64,000 nucleotides of DNA from Adineta ricciae (GCA_905250025.1 CAJNOJ010000002.1:186001-250000), one strand, 5' to 3'; counted from the stretch's first letter, positions 38,204 through 50,192 are shown. Notes: generated from the letters alone by a model not told the origin. A program made the numbers and translations.

Positions 38204-41200
38204 TTAATTAATAATTCTCAGTGCATTGTCTTCGTTCAAATCTTTGCATAGTTTTGCATTAATTCGATTCCAATCAATGTCAACCTATCATCAAAGAGAA
38301 AGTGATCAAATAATGCAAAGCAACACACAACTAAACGCACTGTTCTCATTGCTTGCAGATACTTGGAAATAGTTTCTTTTCTTCCGTTTCCATATTCGTT
38401 CAAATATCTTTGTCGATAACCAACAACTACGTCCAAGTATTGAGGATATCGTTGAGTCAAATCAATGGCACTAAAATCATTTTCTATAACGAAAAAATTT
38501 TCGGATTAACTTTCAATCACAAACCGATTCCAATTATGTTCATTGATATGCAACATGATAGCGTGTAGAGGCTTGTTTCCCCGAAAATAATACTCCTCTG
38601 CCTGTTGTACATTCACTCCAGTAAGTAATACTAGTTCAGCTTCATATTCGTCTTTCGATGTAACCGAACGAAGATGCTGTAGAAATAAAATCATTTCGGT
38701 CTAAATGAAGTTCAAATGGTATTTTCAATGCCGAATTCGATTTTACATTCGATAATTGAGCGAAAGCATTCTCTGCTGAATCCAAATCACGATTGTACAA
38801 TGAACTCACTGCAATCAAAGCGTAGATAGAATCATCCTAAACGAACACATCTCTATCTTTTTCAAATAAAGCCACTAATTGTTACTGAGATGTATTGGCA
38901 CAATTGTAAAGCTTCATCTCCTCGATTTGCAGCAAGTAAATCCAGACAAAGTTCGTAGTAGATTGGTATTGCACATTGAATTAATGCACCAGTAGACTTA
39001 CGGATCGTGATTTGACAGCCGAGAAAATTCACAATCGATGGACTTTTCCCGAAATCACTAAGAGAAACAGCCTGTTTACCGCAAATGTATTGTCATCATT
39101 TACAATTACTTTGATTCTATTCGATATACGGTTTTATTCAGTAAGCTTGGATCGATGAAAACAACGTTTGGATAGAGCCAAATAGTTAGTTTTCCATCGG
39201 CAATACAAGCTAGCATACCATTTTTCTCATTCCAACGGAAACTGCTTACATTTGTACCTCAAAATGCAAAACACAATAAAGATGTGGAAAAATTTATCGA
39301 GAAAACGTTACAGAGCTTTCGCAGTTTTTGGTAGTTCGACTGCTGATGTTGTCCAGAAGTATGAATACACATCACGAAAAGATCTTGAAACTTATCGAGA
39401 AATGCAAGTTTTCGTTCATTAGTTGAACTTGTCTGGTCAAGTGCCAAATGACTTATCTCATGCTAAACAGAAGAAAAACTAATAAATACATGATAGTCAA
39501 CGAATTGATTTACCTTATGCGAAGTGAGTTTTCCATCTACCATTGGCTTTCCATTAATATCAAAGAACATAACGGCTAAGTAGACGAGAAATATCAACTA
39601 TTGAAGGAAATCATTGCATGAATTTTAGCTTACATTTCGTATCGGTTGAATCTCGTACAGCGATCATATCATAACTCATTGAAATAGTATTTAGATGGAT
39701 CGAATTTGGTCTAGGTGATATTAACTTCAGAGTTGAAACAAATCGACCTTCATATGAATAGACTGAAACATTCATTCCATCGGAAAGAAGAAAATATCTA
39801 CATAGAACGCAATTGCGAAAAAGATATTTAGTAGAAATGTTGATTTACTTCTCTGATTGAACAATTAAGTTCATAAAGATATCGCGCAAATCGAATAGAG
39901 CTGGATGACCGAATTGTTTACAACTGAAAGGAAGTAAATATGGTAGTTTAATGGATTATTCATGAATTTTTGATTACTTATAGATTAAACCTTGATTGGT
40001 AGTCAAAACGATTAAAAATCCAAAGCCAACAGACATTTTGACAAGACGATCTCTTAATTCTATCCGATCGCTCAATTCTGTTTCATAGTTATTAACAGTA
40101 ATCATTTTCGAATCAGTAAGAACGAATTCGAAATGACGCCAGTTCATCCCACTAAAATGCAAATGTTTGTAATTACTTTCCATATTCTCAACCATTGTCA
40201 TACAACTCAGTACCGTTCAATTATATGTCCAATTCCAATTCGACCAGTTCCACATCCACATGCTAATTGTGTGCTATCGCTGGACCATGATACACCAAAT
40301 ATACTACCATCGTTGAATCTAGCAACCGAATGACACCACTAGAAAATGGAGAAATTCGAGAAAATCCCAATGTATTCCATTCGGGCTGTTTCAAATACAT
40401 ACACCAGCACTATCACATAATCGTATGGTATTATAAGAACCCACAGCAAAATCTCGACCATCAGGTGCCCATGCGAGACTTGTAATAGGGTACTCATACG
40501 CTTGACTAGTATATAATAGGCGACCGAGCGCATCCCATATCTTCATAAAAATGAAAAGTACGGTATAAACGGATAAAACTCGGATGATACATACTTTATA
40601 TCGACAATCTTCACTGCCAGAAATGATTAGATTATTAACTGAATTACAGTAACATTTCAGAACAACTTGTTCGTGTGCTTTCCACTACAACAATGTAACA
40701 ATAATAGATACAAAGATCGATTTGTAAGATTTTTGAATATCCATACAGTATTTTGCTTTGAATTGGATAGAAGTGGTTTTATCACGAGATGTTTTCCAGC
40801 ACAATAGAGTATTGAACTGTTATCAGGTGACCAACGCAGACAAAATACTGATGTACCTAAACTTTTACACAATGTAAGAATCAATCGCTTGTGTAAAAGT
40901 AAATACCTGATTGGACTAGATTCGAACGCAATATACCCGATCGTGTCCATATTCGAACTTGTCCATCTTCTCCACCTAAAATTCGAGTTTACATCCTGAA
41001 CCATATTTTGAACGGAAATTAACCTGTTGCTATTTGGCTGCCATCAGAACTCCATCGTACACATATGATTGCACCTTGATGTGCTTCAACAGCTTTTTCC
41101 ATGCGTCCAGTTTTATTCACAAAAAAGAATTTACCTAAAAATAACTCATATGTTGTCGTTAATAAATGGTCTAAAGAGTCCATACCATCGTTAGTAGCTA

Positions 41201-41492
41201 GAAGAAAAAGATCTGATCCAATGGTCTGTTTGCCTCCTGAACCTGAATTGACCCCATGAACAATGCCACTACTACCTAGACTTGTTATACATCTCGGCAA
41301 CCAGTGCATGTCAAGTGCATACAGATGTTGTCCTAATTCACCAATTTTACTCAATTCATTTTGTGCCCCATTGTATTTATATATAATATGATCTTCTCCT
41401 ATCGAATATAGATCATCTGGTGACATCCAACCAATACAGTCCACACGACCATAGTGTCTAAAGGTTGTAGGAAATGTAAATTTCAAACGCAT
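38204..41492 (-). CDS. IFT80: Intraflagellar transport protein 80
   Basis: Subunit of IFT-B, which carries cargo along cilia. Many short exons run from [15 protein letters not shown] (ATG 41492) to a stop at 38204-38206. Diagnostic segments in order are [124 protein letters not shown] and TIRLCDSAG. Together they form the two N-terminal WD40 propellers. The C-terminal helical region keeps the alpha-solenoid block ([35 protein letters not shown]) and ends [18 protein letters not shown] Gly/Ser-rich insertion ([16 protein letters not shown]) interrupts the first propeller compared with vertebrate IFT80. The gene starts 268 bp from TMEM170 on the opposite strand. Confidence 0.95.
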
Positions 41493-41760
41493 CGTTCAGT
41501 TGAACTCAATCCCATAAAATTTTACACCTCAATCAATCATGAACATTGCTGCCATTGCTAAAGAATGTAGCTTAGTAGACACCCTTCAGAAGAGCACCTA
41601 CCAGTCAATGATTGGATGCAGTTAGCTCTAATGAGAGGAAAGAATGAAATAAGCAATAATAAGCAAAGCAAAGTGAAACGAACAAAAACAAATGAAAATA
41701 GTAATTATAATTACATGTTGCATTTAGTAATTTATTATCATTTCTCAAACTAAAACTTCA
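41493..41760. promoter_or_regulatory. Short divergent promoter, IFT80 / TMEM170
   Basis: 268 bp separates the two start codons on opposite strands, so both core promoters and 5' UTRs must lie here. No TATA box was obvious. Function is inferred from position only. Confidence 0.5.
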
Positions 41761-42270
41761 ATGCCGCAAATAGTACATGAACTTTCCTTTAAACGTTTTC
41801 TTGACTCACTGAAATTAACACCTAAATATCGTCTCGTTGAGTTTGGTGGTACGTATTGTATTCTATTTTTGAACAGAAAAGTCTTTTTCATCCAAATTTT
41901 ATTTGATTTTAGACATATGGGTAGAAATATTTCTTTGGTGCTTCATGACTTCCATTGTTGTTCACTTCGTCGCTATGATAATCGCTATTGTATCTTTGAG
42001 AAGTCATAAAATAGGCCGATGGTATTCACTGTTAATCATGTTAGCTGGTATAATAACACCGATTGTTCCATCTGCCCTTACAAGTGAATAGTCTTATTTT
42101 TTTAACTAGGATTTATTGAATGTTTATTACTTCTTGTAGCTGCACTTTTATCAGCAATATTTTATGCTGCATCTGTGGAAATTAAACCATTCTTTTGCTT
42201 CCTACTCGGTGTTGGTCAGACAGGTGTTATATTATTTTTCTCCTTTTTAAAAATCTTGTCTACGTTATAA
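41761..42270 (+). CDS. TMEM170: Transmembrane protein 170
   Basis: Three-pass membrane protein of the TMEM170A/B family, linked in vertebrates to ER sheet and nuclear envelope shape. Exons 41761-41848, 41913-42083 and 42140-42270 give 129 residues. Matches in order are WVEIFLWCFMTSIVVHF, then the polar turn LRSHKIGRWYS, the second segment LLIMLAGIITPIVPSALT, and the last block PFFCFLLGVGQTGVILFFSFLKILSTL, which follows the human C-terminus closely. For the second intron the donor at 42084 pairs best with the acceptor ending at 42139. This gives exactly the family spacing. A nearer AG at 42109 would leave a 26-nt intron and a 10-residue insertion. Confidence 0.92.
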
Positions 42271-42622
42271 CTGTGCTCAGATCAAATCAATCAATTGCAA
42301 ACATGTCTACATCTATTACATTATCAAATACGCTTCCATGATAGGTTTATATGTGCATTACTGTAAACTTCACGACAATGAGTTGTGAATAGTTCTCAAG
42401 CAAAATTTACAGAGCATCAACAGAGTAGATACTCTATTCACTCTTAAGAAAAGTTGTCTTAGTGTACAATATTGTTATTTTTTTTTCATTTTTACATACA
42501 GCAGCAGAAGTGTAAATAGAAATCAAAACAGCTTGTATAAATAAACAATCAATACATAACAACAAAATACAAAATGAAAAAGCAAATTTGATAACATTTC
42601 TTATACACACGCACAGAATTTA
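42271..42622. other. Short convergent gap
   Basis: About 350 bases between TMEM170 and the Q/P-repeat gene. It is T-rich on the plus strand, with a TTTTTTT run near 42480. It probably contains both 3' UTRs and no gene was seen. Confidence 0.5.
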
Positions 42623-43201
42623 TTAAAAGTAGCCGCCTTGTACTGGCGGCGCTTGTGCTGAAGCAACCACTGGTTGTTGCTGGGATATTGGAGCCATCAT
42701 AGGCTGTTGTTGTTGAGACATAGTAACCATCTGAGGTTGTTGAGAAGGTACTACCATGGGTTGTTGCTGCTGTTGAGGTGCTACAATCACCGGTTGAGCC
42801 TGTTGAGGAGGTACTACCATGGGTTGTTGAGGTGCTACAATCACCGGTTGAGGTTGTTGAGGCATAGCAACCATTTGAGGCTGTTGAGAAGGTACTACCA
42901 TGGGTTGTTGCTGTGCTACAATCACCGGTTGAGGTTGTTGAGGCTGTTGAGGAGCAGGTACTATCACAGGTTGCTGAGGTGCTGTCATTACTGGTCGCGA
43001 TTGAGAAACAGGTGCCATACCAGATTGCTGAGGAGGAGCACTTGTCATCATAGGCTGTTGAGGTGGTACAAAACCTTGTCCCTGCGGAACTGGCTGCTGA
43101 GCAGGCATCGACTGTACAGGCGCTTGCTGTTGAGGAGCCTGCTGGAGAGGAACTCCTTGTTGACTTTGATTATTCTGCTTTTTACTCGAAGACGAACCCA
43201 T
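42623..43201 (-). CDS. Gln/Pro/Val repeat protein with N-myristoylation signal
   Basis: A single exon encodes 192 residues. The start MGSSSSKKQNN fits an N-myristoylation signal (Gly2, Ser6, Lys7-8), so membrane attachment is likely. From about residue 20 the protein is almost only Gln, Pro, Val, Met and Ala. It is built of degenerate tandem units around PVIVAPQQ, PMVVPSQQ and PQMV; PVIV occurs four times and PMVV three times. The DNA repeats too, with CAATCACCGGTTGAG-type blocks recurring at 42780-42940. It ends PPVQGGYF. No family was recognised. The frame is fully open and repeat units keep the reading frame, which supports coding. A plus-strand frame over the same DNA (42674-43225) is Leu/Arg-rich and is judged a shadow. 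Confidence 0.75.
   Translation of the reverse strand: MGSSSSKKQNNQSQQGVPLQQAPQQQAPVQSMPAQQPVPQGQGFVPPQQPMMTSAPPQQSGMAPVSQSRPVMTAPQQPVIVPAPQQPQQPQPVIVAQQQPMVVPSQQPQMVAMPQQPQPVIVAPQQPMVVPPQQAQPVIVAPQQQQQPMVVPSQQPQMVTMSQQQQPMMAPISQQQPVVASAQAPPVQGGYF
42660..42990. repeat. Degenerate tandem repeat in coding sequence
   Basis: Blocks of roughly 60-105 bp recur with substitutions, encoding the PVIVAPQQ / PMVVPSQQ units of the Q/P protein. All changes seen preserve frame. Confidence 0.75.
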
Positions 43202-44956
43202 TGCACTATTTTTCGAGAGATGTAACGGTGAAAAAGTATATGAATAAATAATAATAATATGACGATGAAAATGGTGATGATCAGCATCTCAAGTATACAA
43301 ATCAGTCATGTGTGTCTTTCGTTTACTCTTTGTTCTATTGTACGTAATTATGAAAATAATCAAAACAAAACGTCATGCAAAGACAATTTCCATCGAAGAT
43401 ATCATATTCACATTGTCTAATTTATTGTATCACGTGCTAATCCTTAGTCTCCCGAAGTGCCATTACCGTAAAATCTGCTTTAATGATAGTAGATTGCCAA
43501 GCTTGAATTCCCATTCAAAATAGACAGTCTAACGTATATGCATCAGCTTGCGTCAATCACTTGATTTACACTGCATATTCCAAATTTGGAATAGAAAAAC
43601 GGATCGAATCAATTGAATTGAAAGATAGTGTTCTAAATATCGTCTTGGTGACTAGCAACCAAAATATCTTGAACATATCTAAGTTTTACCTTCGAATGAT
43701 GAATAGCATGTACTGAGGAGAGAGTCTATACATCAGCTGCGTGTTAGGCTAGTTTATCATGCGCTTATGATTGATTTTCTATACCAATCATCAGTTGATT
43801 AATCCAAATGTCTGGATTTATAATTGATGAAAGACGTCGTATTTCGTGTTCTTTTCCAGCGTCATGTCTAAATTTCTTCTTGACGTATATAGCTTAAAAT
43901 TGTCACGGGTATCACAAAAGGAACCGTGAAATTCGAAGAATCTAACTCAATTTCTATAATCGATTAGTAGCAATAGTCATTTTAAAAGACATATTTAGCC
44001 TTTCATCAATGTTTTTGTAAATGACATTCTACATTTATCTTGGCGTCTTATCATCAAAACATTAACCAACGCTCGGATCTGACAAAGTTCGCAATAACAA
44101 AGTAACAAATAATAAATGAGTCATGAGACAAATAAACCATGATATTGTCCTTCGTTGCTCATTTTACGACTCTAACATGTAGAGATTAGTTTGCCCCTAA
44201 ACTTGATCGACAAAAACATGAGTAGTACACACTGTTTAGCCATGGCCTATAACATGTAAATCACAGTCTCAATTTCCTTTCTTCTTGTTTTGATTATTCC
44301 ATGCAAAATTTATGGTAATAAACAGTTGAGACTGGAAGAGAGCCTACACTCTTACAATTCTTTTCTTCGTATATAAACAAAGTCGTCTTCGTGCTATTTA
44401 TGACTTATTATCTTTTGTCGGATGTTGACTAGAAATGCTAATTGGCTATATAAATGTGTCGGCAGAGCTGCATGTCATATTCGACAGACTTGAGTTTAAT
44501 TAAGGATGAAATCAACAAAGTTTCTTTGTATTGTAAAACATGATAGGGCCTATTGAAAAAGTAAGAAAAATCTCGAATGGTAAAGAACAGTTTTGTTTTT
44601 GACGAATACAATAAAAGTCAACGACGTCATGCTTCTTTTTCTCTTATTTTCCAGTCCAAACGGGAAGAAAGATAACATACACTAACACATGGTCTTATGA
44701 GGCAAACAACCCTACTCTGTAGTACATATTGAATAGTTTTCGTGTGGAAGGAAGAAAAAAAAACATATAGGCGTATTATTGCACATCGCGAATCATATTC
44801 AAGGACAAACATATATGAGGACAGTTTAGCCAGCAGAGATGAAATATATAGGAGTCATAAATACAGCGCGATAAATTTGATTACTTTTGTTTATGATTTT
44901 AAATTTTAGGTACTTCGTTTTTAGTAATATTCTTTAATTTCTTTTTATTTGAGAAA
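43202..44956. other. 1.75-kb intergenic region, no gene seen
   Basis: Upstream of both the Q/P gene (-) and the intronless unknown gene (+). AT-rich, with no repeat or exon recognised. The frames at 43308-43523 and 44627-44812 are unsupported. A TTTTAG acceptor-like site near 44905 precedes the next ATG and could mark a 5' UTR intron or trans-splice site. Confidence 0.5.
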
Positions 44957-45721
44957 ATGAGCGAGAGCTCGACACCATCAGTTAACAATAATGATCACAA
45001 TCGTTCCGCAGCTACTGAAAGACAATCTAGTCATTTTGCTCGTAGTCGCTGGTCTCACGCTCTTGCTCTCGCCGACCAACTTCGCCATAATACTGAAATA
45101 AAAAAAGACGAACAATTACGACAACTCGCATTTAATATTCCAGCAGCGGATAATCGCGAAACAAGTGTCATCACATCCGTCGCAGCTCAAGCGGATTACG
45201 TCGAATCTTTTCAAAACGAACTTCTCTTTGCTAAGACTGGTAATTTTACCTTGGACAAACTGGGTGACAGTTTCACTGATTTAAAACGAACATTCAATCG
45301 AATGCTGGAATTAAAAAAGGACGATGTTCAACAAGTCACACTTGCAACATCGATCACAAAAACTGCTTTATTAATTGTTTTACGTTCAACTGAATCAATC
45401 GTCGATATCATCACTAAAGGAACACGACGATTTCCCACATTGAATTCAATTATATCGTACATTCGTTCACAAAATGTCCTGTTACCTTGCAACGGACGAT
45501 TACTTGTCGATTGGTATAGAGCTGCACAAGCGCTTGATCTACTTCTCAATGATCCTGACTGGCTCGTACAACCACGAAAATCGCATTGGGCCATGCAAGT
45601 CTGCAATGAAACGCTAACGTGGGCACATGCTGTGTTTAATGAAAACTACCGTTCAAAATCATCCGGACGACCAATCTTTGATCGTGATGACAGTATGATT
45701 GCTCCCGACACAATTGAGTAA
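44957..45721 (+). CDS. Unknown intronless protein, 254 residues
   Basis: One uninterrupted frame from MSESSTPSVNNND to PDTIE. The first 30 residues are Ser/Asn-rich and disordered. The rest is amphipathic helical (SRWSHALALADQLRHN, LDKLGDSFTDLKRTFNRML, NGRLLVDWYRAAQALDLLL, WAMQVCNETLTWAHAVFN), with no signal peptide or membrane span. No family was recognised. Codon use looks like its neighbours. Lack of introns in a window where most genes have several is notable and fits a retrocopy, recent acquisition or simple intron loss. Confidence 0.7.
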   Translation: MSESSTPSVNNNDHNRSAATERQSSHFARSRWSHALALADQLRHNTEIKKDEQLRQLAFNIPAADNRETSVITSVAAQADYVESFQNELLFAKTGNFTLDKLGDSFTDLKRTFNRMLELKKDDVQQVTLATSITKTALLIVLRSTESIVDIITKGTRRFPTLNSIISYIRSQNVLLPCNGRLLVDWYRAAQALDLLLNDPDWLVQPRKSHWAMQVCNETLTWAHAVFNENYRSKSSGRPIFDRDDSMIAPDTIE

Positions 45722-45904
45722 TTTGCGATTAATTTTATAGGATTATCACAGATTTTAATCACTTTTATTTATACTTAATGAAAAAAGAGAAGATTATTTC
45801 TACACTTTACTAATTTCTAAAAGATGTACGAAAGAATAGAAATGAAATGCTTTCTAAAAAATATATGTTAGTTTAGCAAAAAATAGATGTATCGAATATT
45901 TTGT

Positions 45905-46913
45905 TTATAATTTCTCGTTGAATGGTGCTTTTTTGAACGATCCTGCTGGTTCAGTGGTTAGTTTCATTTGTAATTTGGTTTCTTTTGAATGGGAAGTCTT
46001 TGAAATATCTGGAACGGGTTCTGTAGGTTGTTTTGTTGGATCACTTGATGGTGGTTTTGTCATATCAATGAAACCAGCATTTGCATCATCATCAGCCGGA
46101 AAGACAGTGAATGGGTTTGTGTACACAACTGCCGATGGAACCATAATTACGCCACCTGATGAAATAGAAAACAGCAGATTCAAAATGTCGACAGAACTCA
46201 ACCACAATGGCTTACGATCTTTAGTTTTGAGATGTACGTATCGCACGTCGATATAGTGGACGAGACCTTGTTTATACATTTCAAAATTATTATCACGATC
46301 GAGAAATGAATGCTAACTTACCTTCGATTCCACCCCCACTTCCGTGAATTTTAATTCGACATCCGCGTACAAATGGTTTACTAATGACGAGAAATATACC
46401 TGAGATAAAATTCGTTGCCACTTCTTTCAAAGCAAAACCAATGGTGAAACCAGTTATACCAATACCAGCCAATAATGGTTTTGTATCGACACCAAGTGTT
46501 CCTAATACACTAACACTAATAAATGCATAGATCGTGACGGCAACTGTTTTCGATATTAGCCGTGCTAAGTCTTCGTTTTCGATAATCCGTGAATGTAGAA
46601 GAAGCCGTTCGATTGGCGGTGAAAGAGCAAGGAAACGTTTAACTCGTTGCATCGTTGTCGGCGGCGGTGCCGGTGATGCTGCAAAATTGATCGTCTTCGT
46701 TTCAATCGGTTTCGATCTTCCTGTGATCCAACGAAAAAATCGACGTATACGACCAGGTGCCGGCTTAGAAGCAGTATTTTGAGCTAAAAAACGATTTTGT
46801 TGTTGAGAGGGAAATAGTAGTTGATGAGTGCAAGATGCAATGACACATCGATTGAACACATGCGCTTTATTTATAGACAATTGAGAAAGCAAGATTAATG
46901 ATCTGCAGTACAT
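45905..46913 (-). CDS. MscS-family mechanosensitive channel, probably organellar
   Basis: Exons 46322-46913, 46216-46266 and 45905-46155 give 297 residues. The pore region is clear: two hydrophobic helices, then LGVDTKPLLAGIGITGFTIGFALKEVATNFISGIFLV, matching the MscS TM3 pore helix and its Gly/Ala packing. It is followed by the beta domain (KPFVRGCRIKI, VRYVHLKTKDRGGVIMVPSAVVYTNPF). The last motif corresponds to the conserved D-G-x-x-x-x-IPN segment. The N-terminus MYCRSLILLSQLSINKAHVFNRCVIAS is basic, hydroxylated and without acidic residues, suggesting mitochondrial import. A hydrophilic tail ends PFNEKL. Upstream Met at 46973 lies before an acceptor-like TATTAG and was not used. MscS proteins occur in bacteria, plants, fungi and protists and are rare in animals. 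The two short introns and flanking animal genes argue against contamination. Confidence 0.87.
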
Positions 46914-47153
46914 CTTTGAATTTAGTGCAGAAATAAGATAATCTAATATGAAGAAAGATAAACAGAAGACCATATGTGTTAGAAAGTAGCTTACTTTCGA
47001 GTTCTTATTTACTGTGAAAACTAGGATGATATGTACACATATTCTGAGATAAGTTTTTTCTTTATTTCAACAAAATATGAGAGAAGAAAACAAACGAAAA
47101 TGAAAATTAAAAAAGCTACGTATATCTATGAATGTATTTATCGTAATATCCGC

Positions 47154-50100
47154 TTATATTGATGTAACAGGAGGTGGTATTCTCGATTTCTCTCGTTTTA
47201 TCGTATTACTCAGTAGAGTGATTGGAATTTTGCATACACCATAGGATGCATATGCGACAACATTGCGATGCGGCTCCGGATCCATGGAATGTGTTTCTAA
47301 GCCATAGAATGAAGCTAATTCGTGAACAACATGGCGTTCGTTGATTTTCATAGGTTTGAATGAGTAACATCGCTTTGAAACACGATGCCGTTGAGTTTCT
47401 TCAACAAGTTGACCAAGTTGTCGTTCGACGCCCTGAACGAAATCTAAATTTTTCTTCGCATAATCACGTAAGAAGTCTGTGTAAACAACGGTCGATTGTC
47501 GTGGTTCTTCGGTATTGATCGACAATGCTTGTGCTAAATTCTTATTTCGTTGTATAACGCGACAATCATCATCGCATTCAAGCGGTGCTGGCTGTGCGGG
47601 TTGTTGTTTTCTTGCCAATGATAAATCTATCGTTCGCACAGATAGTGCTTGAACGAGTGATTGGGTCAAAGCAGCATCATCTTTGTCCTCGCTAGCTTTA
47701 TTGGACTTTATGTTACATACAACATCTTTCACTAATCGACCACATGGGCAACGAACTTCAACCTTTTCTCGACAAGTTGTCGATGGGCACGGCTCGCGTC
47801 CATGGCATTGGAGATTGCAAGGATGACCACATTCACGCCGCTTGATGGAACAAAGCTGGGTGCATTTCTGATCGTTTGCTTGACATGGGCCAGAATGGCA
47901 AGCACGCTGACATGTATGAACACCGCATGAAAGCGGTTTACCACATGGTAGACCGCATAAGACTTCTTTTAAATGGCAAGGAACCTACGATGAAAAACAT
48001 CATATTGATTGGAAATTAGGCATAAATTGCAAGCTTACATTGTTACGTAGAGTGTGCTCTCCGACACACATCTTTGACACAAGATGTGTACATGGCGGAC
48101 ATTCATTATCGTTGTGACAACTGTGGTAGACTGGATGATCACATGCATGTGTGCGATTACATTTATAATTACATATTGGCGGTTTTGTGCCGCATTCAAT
48201 CGGTGGTTGAAGTACAGTTTGTCCACACCGACAAGATAATTCATCATAGATATTTATTGGACATTTACGACACGGATTTTTATGGCATAATTCTTCGCAT
48301 GTGCTACAAATAAGTGACGATTGACTACAAATGATTGGTTCTTATAAAAGACACTTACTGAATACCACAATTAAGAGTTTTACCGCAGACAAGTTCACAA
48401 ACATGAATATCACGATCGCAGCATAGTTCGTTACATCTGTAGAAAGAGAAAAGAAGATTCTATGTCATACTAAAATGAAAAATATCATAACCGACCGATG
48501 CTTTCCGCATAATTTTTTACGATTACATCGTCGTTCACAACAGAATGGATTTTTGATTGGATCGTATTGTACTGCTTCGATACACGTTGTTGATTTACTA
48601 AGTTGTCCACAACGACACTGAAGAGTAGATTCTTTTTTACATGGCGGACATGGTCCATTATGACATTGAGCTGAGCATCGATGACGATCACCAATCGGAC
48701 CACAAGAAAGAATTTTGTCACATGGCTTGTCACAAGTTGGTAACTGAAAACGAAAGAACCCTTCATTTCTAGCAGTGACTCCTCTACTGAAAGCAATCTT
48801 ACTGGATCGATACATGACGTTCGTTGTTGATTATCCATCGCTGTTTTTCCACAGGCACATGTTTTACAATTTTCAGGCAGAAACAAACAATCTACACATG
48901 GCCCATCATGGCACATTTTTGTACATCGATGCTGTCCACATTCAAGTGATTTGTCGCATATTTCCCCGCATGTGTAGTGGTTTCTATCGCCTGTTTCAGC
49001 CGTACATGAAACTTCTCGTTCGGTACCATGCGATGAACAAACTTGTTTGACTAAATGATCGCATGGTTCACATTCACGTGGATGGCAAACCTAAAAAAAT
49101 TCAAAATAGACATTAGTTCGAAGAGAAACATCGTACGATAGATCATACCAATTCACAGTAATGGTGCTGACAAGATTTGAGTTTACCACATTTATTTTCA
49201 CATTTTATGAGAGAACTTGAACTACACATAATTGTTTGAGATTCGCGTCCACATAAGCACGAACGTTTAATCATCGTTGTACATGTTGGACATGGACCTG
49301 GATGACAAAGTCTAAAGTAGAGGAATCAATAGAGAACATAGAATTTCAATTTTTATTTGATCTTTACTCGGTGCAATGATGGTTGCAATCATTTGATTTT
49401 GTATTCAATCGCTTTGCACATCGCTCACCACATGAATGAGGAATTTCACCAGGTTGAAAAACGGGATTTGTACGTTTATGACAAAAGCATTTATAATTTG
49501 GATGGCTCGAGTAAGAATATTGACAACCTGGACAACGCCAGTTTTTATCGGTACCACTTTCTTCAGAATTAGCCCATTTTCTAATACAAGTCAAATGAAA
49601 CATTTTATAACAAACATCGCACGACCATATTTCTTCGTCTCGGCTAAAAATAAATAGAAATTCAATGAACAAATAACCGGAACAGTAATATTCGGATAAC
49701 ATACTTAATTTTGATAATACATATCATACATTCATAAGTGTTTTCCAATAATTGTTCGATTAATGTCGAGCGGAGATTTTCAACTTCACCTGTGGTTCGT
49801 CCTGATGCATGATGACTAGATGGACGATTAGTCACTTGTTGATTTACTTGTCTTGATGGTGCGGCATGTCGCTGCTGACCTCTTCGATATTGTGGCTGCG
49901 GTTGATAATGATGCTGATAAGGGTGGTTAAAATGTCCACCGGCGCGTGCCGATTGTGGACTATAATATTGCTGTTCATAATATGCATTCGGTGGATACCA
50001 GGACTGCTGCTGGTGTTGTTGTTGTTGGTACGAACGATGACTGTATCGAGCATCTTGTGAACTTGTTTGCATTGGACGACGTTTTTGTCTTCTGTTATGA

Positions 50101-50192
50101 TGATTAGTATTGTTATTGGAAGCTGAATTTGAATATGTGTCTTCTAGATGAAGATTTTCGGGATAGTCCGATTGCGCAAAACTTTCTGTCAT
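47154..50192 (-). CDS. NFX1: NF-X1-type zinc-finger protein with R3H domain
   Basis: Nuclear transcription or RNA regulator with E3-like RING features. The start is MTESFAQSDYPENLHLED, followed by a Gln/Tyr/His-rich disordered region. A C4HC3 RING then begins at CMIC and continues WSCDVCYKMFHLTCIRKW and WRCPGC. A long array of NF-X1 fingers follows (CHPGPCPTC, CHPRECEPC, CHDGPCVDC, CHNGPCPPC, CHKNPCRKC, CHSGPCQ and others), each of the C-H-x-G-P-C-x-x-C type. The C-terminus has a coiled DFLRDYAKKNLDFVQGVERQLG segment and an R3H domain (NERHVVHELASFYGLETHSMDPEPHRNVV). The stop is at 47154. Introns between the finger exons are short. The whole order equals that of animal NFX1. Confidence 0.93.

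Noticed and set aside
42084-42109. 26-nt intron in TMEM170 as the primary model
   Set aside because: The alternative acceptor at 42139 restores exact family spacing and a normal 56-nt intron.
42674-43225. Plus-strand 183-codon frame opposite the Q/P-repeat gene
   Set aside because: It is a Leu/Arg/His-rich antisense reading of the CAA/CCA repeats. The minus frame has a proper Met, a myristoylation motif and frame-kept repeats.
45918-46256. Plus-strand 112-codon frame opposite the MscS C-terminus
   Set aside because: Antisense shadow. The minus frame carries the MscS motif and spliced continuity.
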